Origin: Lineus longissimus
Taxonomy: Eukaryota > Nemertea > Pilidiophora > Heteronemertea > Lineidae
Length of the DNA stretch: 64,000 nt
NCBI RefSeq assembly: GCF_910592395.1
Contig: NC_088309.1
Location: forward strand, 8,868,501 to 8,932,500
Direction: 5' to 3'
A program made the position numbers and the translations under genes. The notes under the pieces were generated by a model that was not told the origin of the DNA, searched no databases, and saw nothing but the letters and a program-made list of their open reading frames with translations. Each line of letters begins with the position of its first letter. Position 1 is the stretch's first letter. Below, one piece after another: positions 20,254-30,900 of the stretch.

Positions 20254-20421
20254 TTTTATGTCTAACTTCTTCATTATGATCTCATGATCATAATAGATCC
20301 CACTTGGGATGTTTGCGCAAAAATTTCAATGCACAAAATGGCTTCGTTACTCGGGAGAGAAAAAAGTCTGTCTTGAAAGACCGATCAAATCCTTCATCAT
20401 CCTTGTGAATTAGCAACTATA
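20254..20421 (+). repeat. Direct repeat copy B (partner at 15612-15830)
   Basis: Same element as 15612-15830 but lacking about 50 bp in the first third (after ATAGATCCCACTT). Abuts the first 1.25-kb tandem unit. Confidence 0.65.
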
Positions 20422-20581
20422 AATTCCAAAAGGGGGCTATCTCGCCCCCCTTAAACTATATGGGCTTTCAGTATCGCTTGATGACAATTAACCAAAGATT
20501 TCTTATGAATAATTGTCACTTGGAGCAAATCAGCCTTGTGATTTGTCTGAAGCATTGAAAGAACCCAACAAAACATAATGA

Positions 20582-21016
20582 ATTCTAAGAGGACGGAGAT
20601 GCAATTTCCAAGCATCTCAGCATCAAGTCCAAGAGAGCACTCCCGAAGAAAATTCAGAAGGCTGTAGTTGTGATGTAAAAGCAGTCGGCATCACAGAGCC
20701 CCAGTGCTGTGCTCCCCAAGAAAAGTTTGAAGGCATTCTTAAAGCAGGCTGCCTCTGGCCTATCGACAAGGTCCTTGTTGATTTACCTTGCTATGATGAA
20801 ATATCAAGAGACGGTCAACGATATGATGAATGCTTCAGGATGTCAAAATATCAGAATTCTGTGTGTGACGGCCAACAAATTTATGATTATTCTATGGTCC
20901 GTGTTCTTTTTCAGTGTGGTTTGAAGATTGATTGGTCCTTGGATGTCAAAGAGGCCTGGAAAAACCTTCTTGACATAGAAGCTGGGTGGCGCTCGCATCT
21001 GAAACGCCTGCTGTGA
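20582..21016 (+). pseudogene. Coding remnant of unknown family, best kept in unit R1
   Basis: Stop-to-stop frame of 144 codons (TGA at 20579, TGA at 21014) without an early ATG. It includes PIDKVLVDLPCYDE, RYDECFRMSKYQ and SLDVKEAWKNLLDI. In R2-R4 the same frame has a TAA (CAATAAAATT instead of CGAAGAAAATT) and a +1 bp shift (TTCTAATGG instead of TTCTATGG). A 9-bp length difference between R1 and the others keeps the frame (KFDIFEGIL against KFEGIL), suggesting past coding constraint. A GTAAGT donor-like word follows at 21135. I do not recognise the family; a transposon-derived or host-gene fragment are both possible. Confidence 0.4.
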
Positions 21017-22029
21017 ACGAGAGCTGGGGTCAAACCATGCTAAAGCCTAAAGACATCTGTAATTTGCGCAATGTTGCCAGCACCATCAATGGCAGGACTA
21101 AAGATTGTCCCAGTAGGAACAAAAAACTTCTCCTGTAAGTTTATGAAGGTATTCAGAATTTGTTTAAATATGAACTGGACTTGTTACCTATGTTCTCCAA
21201 GCGAGACTGCAGCATACCGAAGGAAGACAAAGCAGTTTGGTTTTTTGGCAATGATTAATAGATGCCTGATTTGCCTCATCAGCCAGAAGTAGCATGTTGG
21301 TTGTTTTAATGTGACAAAGATGCTGCCATGAGCATGCATTTTGAAATGATTCCTTTTGCCTGTGATCTGAGCTGGTTGGAGACAGCGATGCGGATCAGGG
21401 TGATTGGTCAGACAGTGACAGCTATTTGAGAAGAAGAAACATCAACACGTGTGAAGGTGCTGCTGAATCGGTGGCTCTAACTCTGGCTAGCAGTGAAGGG
21501 GTCCCTGGTTCAGACCCGATAGTTGGCTTGAGACTTGAGATCTGTCTCTCTGTCCGACTGTTTGTCTCACTCCTCCAGGTACCAGTCAAAACTGCTCAAA
21601 ATCTAGTGCTGAATGAGCAGCTTGTCTACATGACTCCCTACATCATAAACCTCTGAAATTTTTATGGTACATACTCCAACCTCTCACCCCCTTAAACTAT
21701 ATGGCCTTTCAGTATCGCTTGATGTCAATTAACCAAAGATTTCTTAGGAATAATTGTCACTTGGGGCAAATCAGCCTTGTGATTTGTCTAAAGCATTGAA
21801 AGAACCCAACAAAACATAATGCATCTCCGTCCCCTTAGAATTCGATTTCCAAGCACCTCAGCATCAAATCCAAGAAAGCACTCCCCAATAAAATTCAGAA
21901 GGCCATAGTTGTGATGTAAAAGCAGTCGGCATCAAAGAGCCCAGGTGCTGTGCTCCCCAAAAAAAGTTTGACATTTTTGAAGGCATCCTTCAAGCAGGCT
22001 ACCTCTGGCCTATCGACAAGGTCCTTGTT

Positions 22030-23157
22030 AGCTCACCTCTTAGCAGAGGTGAGCTTATCCCATACCGTGGCGTCCGTCGTCCGTCGTCGTCGTCGTCGTC
22101 CGTCGTCGTCCGTCGTCGTCCGTCGTCCGTTAGCAGGGCACGTTTCGTAACTGTTGGAGCTATTGAGTTGAAACTTGGTACACATGTACCCTTATGTAAT
22201 GACACCTTGGAGACCAAGTTTCGGTCCGATTCGTTTCATGGTTTGGCCACCAGGGGGCCAAACGTTAAAAGTGAAAATATGCAATATCTCCCTTAATAGT
22301 AGTCGGGAAATTTTGAAAAAAATATGTTAGGTACTTCTAGCAAAGGTGCATCATATATCCTCCGGGTTTTTGATTTGCCCTACTTTTCAAGGTCACAGAG
22401 GTCAAATAGTGTAAATTGGCCGTTAGGATGTAACGATGGCACGTTTCTAAACTGCAATGACTATTGATCCCAAATTTGGTACACATTTACCCCTTAGTCA
22501 GGTTATCTCAGGGACCGAAGTTTGGTCCAATATGATTCACCACTTGACCACCAGGGGGCAAAATCCAAAAACCTTAAAAATGTGATTATTCCTTAACTTC
22601 TTGCCCGATTGCCACCAATTTGATATCAAGGGTACATCTAACCACCATACAGTATATGTCACACAGGTTTTTAATTTGACCGTCTTGTCAAGGTCACAGA
22701 GGTCAAATGGCGTAAATTGGCCGTCAGGCCGTAACTATGGCACGTTTCTTAACTGCAATGACTATTGATCACAAATTAAGTACACATGTACCCCTTGGTC
22801 AGGTGGTCTCAGGTACCGAAGTTTGGTGCGATCTGATTTGCTGTTTGGCCTCCAGGGAGGGGGCCAAATCCTAAATTCTTCAAAATGCCATTATTCCTAG
22901 TATTACTTGCCCGATTGGCACCAATTTTATATCATAGGTACATCTAATTCTAACAACCATTCAATGTGTTACCCGGGTCTTCTTTGATTTGACCTACTTT
23001 TCAAGGTCACAGAGGTCGAATGTACTGTAAATTGGCCATTTTGGGGAAATTGTAATTGCTTGGACCTACATCAAACCTAACACTACATGACACAATACCA
23101 TGCTCTTTATCCATCTTTCCTCCACATGAGGTGAGCACAATGGCCCTGGCCATTTCA
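22030..23157 (+). mobile_element. 1.13-kb non-autonomous element with ~300-bp internal repeats, inserted in unit R2
   Basis: Unit R2 is split where the other units read CCTTGTTGATTTACC; a 2-bp TT target duplication fits both junctions. The left end is a perfect hairpin (AGCTCACCTCT, TAGC loop, AGAGGTGAGCT, 22030-22055) followed by GTCCGTCGTC microsatellite. The right end has AATGGCC-CT-GGCCATT (23139-23154). The body holds about 3.5 diverged ~300-bp repeats, each starting near GGCACGTTTC (22136, 22439, 22739) and ending with a CAAGGTCACAGAGGTC block. No transposase frame. The GGTGAGC ends and CCGTCGTCCGTC start resemble repeats I associate with lophotrochozoan genomes; the superfamily is unassigned. 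Confidence 0.8.
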
Positions 23158-26100
23158 TTGATTTACCTTGCTATAATGAAATATCAAGAGACGGTCAACG
23201 ATATGATGAATGCTTCAGGATGTCAAAATATCAGAATTCTGTGTGTGACGGCCAACAAATTTATGATTATTCTAATGGTCCATGTTCTTTTTCAGTGTGG
23301 TTTGAAGATTGATTGGTCCTTGGATGTCAAAGAGGCCTGGAAAAACCTTCTTGACATAGAAGCTGGGTGGCGCTCGCATCTGAAACGCCTGCTGTGAATG
23401 AGAGCTGGGGTCAAACCATGCTAAAGCCGAAAGACGTCTGTAATTCGCGCATTGTTGCCAGCACCATCAATGGCAGGACTAAAGATTGTCCCAGTAGGAA
23501 CAAAAAACTTCTCCTGTAAGTTTATGAAGGTATTCAGAATTTGTTTAAATATGAACTGGACTTGTTACCTATGTTCTCCAAGCGAGACTCTGCAGCATAC
23601 AGAAGGAAGACAAAGCAGTTTGGTTTTTTGGCAATGATTAATAGATGCCTGATTTGCCTCATCAGCCAGAAGTAGCATGTTGGTTGTTTTAATGTGACAA
23701 AGACGCTGCCATAAGCATGCATTTTGAAATGATTCCTTTTGCCTGTGATCTGAGCTGGTTGGAGACAGCGATGCAGATCATAGTGATTGGTCAGACAGAA
23801 ACAGCTATTTGAGAAGAAGAAACATCAACACGTGTGAAGGTGCTGCTGAATCGGTGGCTCTAACTCTGGCTAGCAGTGAAGAGGTCCCTGGTTCAGACCC
23901 GATAGTTGGCTTGAGACTTGAGATCTGTCTCTCTGTCCGACTGTTTGTCTCACTCCTCCAGGTACCAGTCAAAACTGCTCAAAATCTAGTGCTGAATGAG
24001 CAGCTCCTACATGACTCCCTACATCATAAACCTCTAAAATTTTTATGGTACGTACTCCAACCTCTCACCCCCTTAAACTATATGGCCTTTCAGTATCGCT
24101 TGATGTCAATTAACCCAAGATTTCTTAGGAATAATTGTCACTTCGGGCAAATCAGCCTTGTGATTTGTCTAAAGCATTGAAAGAACCCAACAAAACATAA
24201 TGCATCTCCGTCCCCTTAGAATTCGATTTCCAAGCACCTCAGCATCAAATCCAAGAGAGCACTCCCCAATAAAATTCAGAAGGCCATAGTTGTGATGTAA
24301 AAGCAGTTGGCATCAAAGAGCCCAGGTGCTGTGCTCCCCCCAAAAAGTTTGACATTTTTGAAGGCATCCTTCAAGCAGGCTGCCTCTGGCCTATCGACAA
24401 GGTCCTTGTTGATTTACCTTGCTATGATGAAATATCAAGAGACGGTCAACGATATGATGAATGCTTCAGGATGTCAAAATATCAGAATTCTGTGTGTGAC
24501 GGCCAACAAATTTATGATTATTCTAATGGTCCGTGTTCTTTTTCAGTGTGGTTTGAAGATTGATTGGTCCTTGGATGTCAAAGAGGCCTGGAAAAACCTT
24601 CTTGACATAGAAGCTTGGTGGCGCTCGCATCTGAAACGCCTGCTGTGAATGAGAGCTGGGGTCAAACCATGCTAAAGCCTAAAGACGTCTGTAATTCGCG
24701 CATTGTTGCCAGCACCATCAATGGCAGGACTAAAGATTGTCCCAGTAGGAACAAAAAACTTCTCCTGTAAGTTTATGAAGGTATTCAGAATTTGTTTAAA
24801 TATGAACTGGACTTGTTACCTATGTTCTCCAAGCGAGACTCTGCAGCATACAGAAGGAAGACAAAGCAGTTTGGTTTTGGCAATGATTAATAGATGCCTG
24901 ATTTGCCTCATCAGCCAGAAGTAGCATGTTGGTTGTTTTAATGTGACAAAGACGCTGCCATAAGCATGCATTTTGAAATGATTCCTTTTGCCTGTGATCT
25001 GAGCTGGTTGGAGACAGCGATGCGGATCATAGTGATTGATCAGACAGTGACAGCTATTTGAGAAGAAGAAACATCAACACGTGTGGAGGTGCTGCTGAAT
25101 CGGTGGCTCTAACTCTGGCTAGCAGTGAAGAGGTCCCTGGTTCAGACCCGACAGTTGGCTTGAGACTTGAGATCTGTCTCTCTGTCCGACTGTTTGTCTC
25201 ACTCCTCCAGGTACCAGTCAAAACTGCTCAAAATCTAGTGCTGAATGAGCAGCTTGTCTACATGACTCCCTACATCATAAACCTCTGAAATTTTTATGGT
25301 ACGTACTCCAACCTCTCACCCCCTTAAACTATATGGCCTTTCAGTATCGCTTGATGTCAATTAACCAAAGATTTCTTAGGAATAATTGTCACTTGGGGCA
25401 AATCAGCCTTGTGATTTGTCTAAAGCATTGAAAGAACCCAACAAAACATAATGCATCTCCGTCCCCTTAGAATTCGATTTCCAAGCACCTCAGCATCAAA
25501 TCCAAGAAAGCACTCCCCAATAAAATTCAGAAGGCCATAGTTGTGATGTAAAAGCAGTCGGCATCAAAGAGCCCAGGTGCTGTGCTCCCCAAAAAAAGTT
25601 TGACATTTTTGAAGGCATCCTTCAAGCAGGCTGCCTCTGGCCTATCGACAAGGTCCTTGTTGATTTACCTTGCTATGATGAAATATCAAGAGACGGTCAA
25701 CGATATGATGAATGCTTCAGGATGTCAAAATATCAGAATTCTGTGTGTGACGGCCAACAAATTTATGATTATTCTAATGGTCCGTGTTCTTCTTCAGTGT
25801 GGTTTGAAGATTGATTGGTCCTTGGATGTCAAAGAGGCCTGGAAAAACCTTCTTGACATAGAAGCTTGGTGGCGCTCGCATCTGAAACACCTGCTGTGAA
25901 CGAGAGCTGGGGCCAAACCATGCTAAAGCCTAAAGACATCTGTAATTCGCGCATTGTTGCCAGCACCATCAATGGCAGGACTAAAGATTGTCAGTGACAG
26001 CTATTTGAGAAGAAGAAACATCAACACATGTAGAGGTGCTGCTGAATCGGTGGCTCTAACTCTGGCTAGCAGTGAAGAGGTCCCTGGTTCAGACCCGATA

Positions 26101-26350
26101 GTTGGCTTGAGACTTGAGACCTGTCTCTCTGTCCGACTGTTTGTCTCACTCCTCCATGCTCAAAATGTAGTGCTGAATGAGCAGCTCGTCTACATGACTC
26201 CCTACATCATATAACCTCTGGAATTTGTATGGTAGGTACTCCAAGCTAGGATACATCACATATCATACCGACTCTAGTTTGACCTATATACTATACATGT
26301 AGCATGTTTCTTAACCAGGATAAATTCCTAACCACCAAATATCTAGACTG

Positions 26351-26378
26351 TGAGCACAATGGCACCTGGCCATTTCAT
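26351..26378 (+). mobile_element. Solo right end of the same 1.13-kb element family
   Basis: TGAGCACAATGGCACCTGGC then CATTTCAT repeats the right end at 23132-23158 with one inserted base. Only the terminus remains. Confidence 0.55.
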
Positions 26379-26811
26379 TATTAGTCTTTAAGTGTTCTCA
26401 TTATTTAAAAGTAAAACATCAATAAAATAGTACATTGATCAGACGCATTTGGACCATAGTCATCACAGCCCAAGTGTAGTGTCCTGCTAACTATTACAGA
26501 GCTATCCATGGTAAAAAGAGTGCAAGATGAGATCAATGAATAACATTTTACATTCTTTTATTTTCAAATGGTCCTTGTCATTTCAGCTTTGGTTTACCAG
26601 TCCTTGGATGGTGAAGTGGGTGCAGGATGTCATGACATGAGCATGAAGAATATTGTGAAAGACCGCACCAAAAATACCTGAACATTAACCTTTTCTAAGG
26701 AGAAGAGACTTTTTATCAATTTAGGCCTATAAAAGGTTAAGAAGTTGTGCAGGAATATGGTTTACTCCTCAATGAGATTGGAAACCCTCGTCCACCTGGA
26801 TGCAGCGGAAG
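26379..26811. other. Spacer between the two large tandem arrays
   Basis: About 430 bp of AT-rich DNA with no gene, repeat or RNA signal that I can support. Confidence 0.5.
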
Positions 26812-27903
26812 ATATGTGCTGATTCATTTCTTGCTTTGAAGCGATATTGTTGCTACACTCCTAAAGCGGTGGCAATGTTCAGGTCTTTTCTGTGTCGCGT
26901 GCAAATCTGCATATGTATAATTAAGTTTTGCTTTGAAGCAATATCAGTGCTACACTTGTGAAGCAGTGGCAGTGTTCAGGTCTTGTCTGCCTCGCTGACA
27001 TATCTGCATACCAGTAATTATGTGCAGACTTGGCTCTTTCTTTGGAGCAGTACAGTTGTAAGATAAATCCTGTTTGTAATTTTATAAATTAGTTGCTCAT
27101 TAAGGGCTTACGAAGGTTTTGATGCCTTGCTGGCATATCTGCATACCAGTAAATATGTGCAGATTCATATCTTGCTTTGAAGCAATATTGTTGCTACACT
27201 CCTAAAGCGGTGGCAATGTTCAGGTCTTTTCTGCCTCGCTGGCAAATCTGCATACCAGTAATTATGTGCAGACTTGGCTCTTCCTGAGATTGTAGGACTG
27301 GGCCCATTGAATGTAACAAAAATAATCGATGCCTATTTACAAATGAAATGAAGAGTCTGCAATTTGGTGCAATTCCATACAACTGTCGGGTGATTTCGCT
27401 CTGAACTTGTGACACTCTGATTGGTCTGAAATAAATCATTATCCCGCCCCTCTGGGAAAAATTTGCAGCCAGATTGCACCATTGCCTGTTACTGTCTGAG
27501 AGATGGCAATGTCAGGGGTTCATGACGGTGGTTAAACCTATTGCGAATGGGCAGCACAATTGGGTGTAGGATACTCCGAAACCATTGCACACTCCTGAAT
27601 CTGCGGTGGGTTGGTACCCCACGTTACGTAAGGAGTAGGTTTCTTGGTAAGACTTGGTCCACGTGAATGGGTCGTGCCTTAAAAATGATGAGAAGTTGCG
27701 AATTGACGCCCTGTGAAGTGTCCTTCGACCAACTAGTGCTAATCCGGTCACTGTCTCCAGGTCACCATGCCTCGGTCAATGAGCGGGCGAAGCACCCAAT
27801 GGCTCCGTCAGGAGTACATCGTCAACTTCAGCCCGTAGTCAAACCGGTACACGCACAAATATCTTAGTTGAGAGTGGGGGACATCAGTAAAGTGCTTCTC
27901 ATC

Positions 27904-27944
27904 GGGGTAATACAGTACCACTGTATACAATGACCCCATTTTTT
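27904..27944 (+). other. Hairpin followed by T6 in each 1344-bp unit (copy 1 shown)
   Basis: GGGGT pairs with ACCCC around a perfect inner stem ATACAGT-ACC-ACTGTAT; TTTTTT follows one base later. Identical in all eight copies. This is the layout of an RNA polymerase III end, but no internal A/B box or upstream element was identified. Confidence 0.35.
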
Positions 27945-30900
27945 GTTGGATTCATTTCCACTGAGGAGTGGTCGATAATGAGAATTTCAGGCCAGTCTGA
28001 TTATCACCAGTACAGAGGGCAATTATCTAATAGTTATGTGGCTTTCCCTCAAACTGTATACTCTTTCATGTCAGTTGTAAGTTCGTGTTGCTTGGTAGTG
28101 TTCAGGGTCTTTTTGTCGAACAGGCACATCTGCATACCAGTAATTATGTGCAAACATCATTTTTGCTTTGAAGCAATATCGTTGCTACACTCCTAAAGCA
28201 TTGGCTGCCTTCAGGTCTTTTCTGTGTCGCGGGCAAATCTGCATACCAGTGATTATATGTATAATTAAGTTTTGCTTTGAAGCAATATCAGTGCTACACT
28301 TGTGAAGCAGTGGCAGTGTTCAGGTCTTGTCTGCCTCGCTGACATATCTGCATACCAGTAATTATGTGCAGACTTGGCTCTTTCTTTGGAGCAGTACAGT
28401 TGTAAGATAAATCCTGTTTGTAATTTTATAAATTAGTTGCTCATTAAGGGCTTACGAAGGTTTTGATGCCTTGCTGGCATATCTGCATACCAGTAAATAT
28501 GTGCAGATTCATATCTTGCTTTGAAGCAATATTGTTGCTACACTCCTAAAGCGGTGGCAATGTTCAGGTCTTTTCTGCCTCGCTGGCAAATCTGCATACC
28601 AGTAATTATGTGCAGACTTGGCTCTTCCTGAGATTGTAGGACTGGGCCCATTGAATGTAACAAAAATAATCGATGCCTATTTACAAATGAAATGAAGAGT
28701 CTGCAATTTGGTGCAATTCCATACAACTGTCGGGTGATTTCGCTCTGAACTTGTGACACTCTGATTGGTCTGAAATAAATCATTATCCCGCCCCTCTGGG
28801 AAAAATTTGCAGCCAGATTGCACCATTGCCTGTTACTGTCTGAGAGATGGCAATGTCAGGGGTTCATGACGGTGGTTAAACCTATTGCGAATGGGCAGCA
28901 CAATTGGGTGTAGGATACTCCGAAACCATTGCACACTCCTGAATCTGCGGTGGGTTGGTACCCCACGTTACGTAAGGAGTAGGTTTCTTGGTAAGACTTG
29001 GTCCACGTGAATGGGTCGTGCCTTAAAAATGATGAGAAGTTGCGAATTGACGCCCTGTGAAGTGTCCTTCGACCAACTAGTGCTAATCCGGTCACTGTCT
29101 CCAGGTCACCATGCCTCGGTCAATGAGCGGGCGAAGCACCCAATGGCTCCGTCAGGAGTACATCGTCAACTTCAGCCCGTAGTCAAACCGGTACACGCAC
29201 AAATATCTTAGTTGAGAGTGGGGGACATCAGTAAAGTGCTTCTCATCGGGGTAATACAGTACCACTGTATACAATGACCCCATTTTTTGTTGGATTCATT
29301 TCCACTGAGGAGTGGTCGATAATGAGAATTTCAGGCCAGTCTGATTATCACCAGTACAGAGGGCAATTATCTAATAGTTATGTGGCTTTCCCTCAAACTG
29401 TATACTCTTTCATGTCAGTTGTAAGTTCGTGTTGCTTGGTAGTGTTCAGGGTCTTTTTGTCGAACAGGCACATCTGCATACCAGTAATTATGTGCAAACA
29501 TCATTTTTGCTTTGAAGCAATATCGTTGCTACACTCCTAAAGCATTGGCTGCCTTCAGGTCTTTTCTGTGTCGCGGGCAAATCTGCATACCAGTGATTAT
29601 ATGTATAATTAAGTTTTGCTTTGAAGCAATATCAGTGCTACACTTGTGAAGCAGTGGCAGTGTTCAGGTCTTGTCTGCCTCGCTGACATATCTGCATACC
29701 AGTAATTATGTGCAGACTTGGCTCTTTCTTTGGAGCAGTACAGTTGTAAGATAAATCCTGTTTGTAATTTTATAAATTAGTTGCTCATTAAGGGCTTACG
29801 AAGGTTTTGATGCCTTGCTGGCATATCTGCATACCAGTAAATATGTGCAGATTCATATCTTGCTTTGAAGCAATATTGTTGCTACACTCCTAAAGCGGTG
29901 GCAATGTTCAGGTCTTTTCTGCCTCGCTGGCAAATCTGCATACCAGTAATTATGTGCAGACTTGGCTCTTCCTGAGATTGTAGGACTGGGCCCATTGAAT
30001 GTAACAAAAATAATCGATGCCTATTTACAAATGAAATGAAGAGTCTGCATTTTGGTGCAACTCCATACAACTGTCGGGTGATTTCACTCTGAACTTGTGA
30101 CACTCTGATTGGTCTGAAATAAATCATTGTCCCGCCCCTCTGGGAAAAATTTGCAGCCAGATTGCACCATTGCCTGTTACTGTCTGAGAGATGGCAATGT
30201 CAGGGGTTCATGACGGTGGTTAAACCTATTGCGAATGGGCAGCACAATTGGGTGTAGGATACTCCGAAACCATTGCACACTCCTGAATCTGCGGTGGGTT
30301 GGTACCCCACGTTACGTAAGGAGTAGGTTTCTTGGTAAGACTTGGTCCACGTGAATGGGTCGTGCCTTAAAAATGATGAGAAGTTGCGAATTGACGCCCT
30401 GTGAAGTGTCCTTCGACCAACTAGTGCTAATCCGGTCACTGTCTCCAGGTCACCATGCCTCGGTCAATGAGCGGGCGAAGCACCCAATGGCTCCGTCAGG
30501 AGTACATCGTCAACTTCAGCCCGTAGTCAAACCGGTACACGCACAAATATCTTAGTTGAGAGTGGGGGACATCAGTAAAGTGCTTCTCATCGGGGTAATA
30601 CAGTACCACTGTATACAATGACCCCATTTTTTGTTGGATTCATTTCCACTGAGGAGTGGTCGATAATGAGAATTTCAGGCCAGTCTGATTATCACCAGTA
30701 CAGAGGGCAATTATCTAATAGTTATGTGGCTTTCCCTCAAACTGTATACTCTTTCATGTCAGTTGTAAGTTCGTGTTGCTTGGTAGTGTTCAGGGTCTTT
30801 TTGTCGAACAGGCACATCTGCATACCAGTAATTATGTGCAAACATCATTTTTGCTTTGAAGCAATATCGTTGCTACACTCCTAAAGCATTGGCTGCCTTC

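Larger units (their letters stand above)
20447..26225. repeat. Four tandem copies of a ~1.25-kb unit (R1-R4)
   Basis: Units start at CCCCTTAAACTATATGG: R1 20447, R2 21688, R3 24069, R4 25320. R1 is 1241 bp and R3 1251 bp; R2 is 2381 bp because it carries a 1.13-kb insertion; R4 is truncated to about 906 bp by a ~300-bp internal deletion (after GGACTAAAGATTGTC, near 25994) and a 15-bp deletion near 26156. All four keep the same order of blocks. R2-R4 resemble each other more than R1 does, and R1 has a 25-bp inversion relative to them. Each unit has several short open frames in different registers, as expected for a decayed gene fragment amplified in tandem. Confidence 0.92.

Noticed and set aside
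21470-21520. tRNA-like A and B boxes (TGGCTCTAACTC, GGTTCAGACCC) in the 1.25-kb unit, suggesting a tRNA or tRNA-derived SINE
   Set aside because: Box B has a key mismatch, no acceptor or anticodon stem can be drawn, and no T-run follows at the right distance.
27512-27751. Minus-strand 79-codon frame in each 1344-bp unit with GFGVSYT, reminiscent of the carnitine/choline acyltransferase C-terminal motif
   Set aside because: The spacing to the preceding STS-type motif is wrong, the conserved residues after it are absent, no splice context exists, and overlapping frames on the other strand are equally open. Chance resemblance is more likely.
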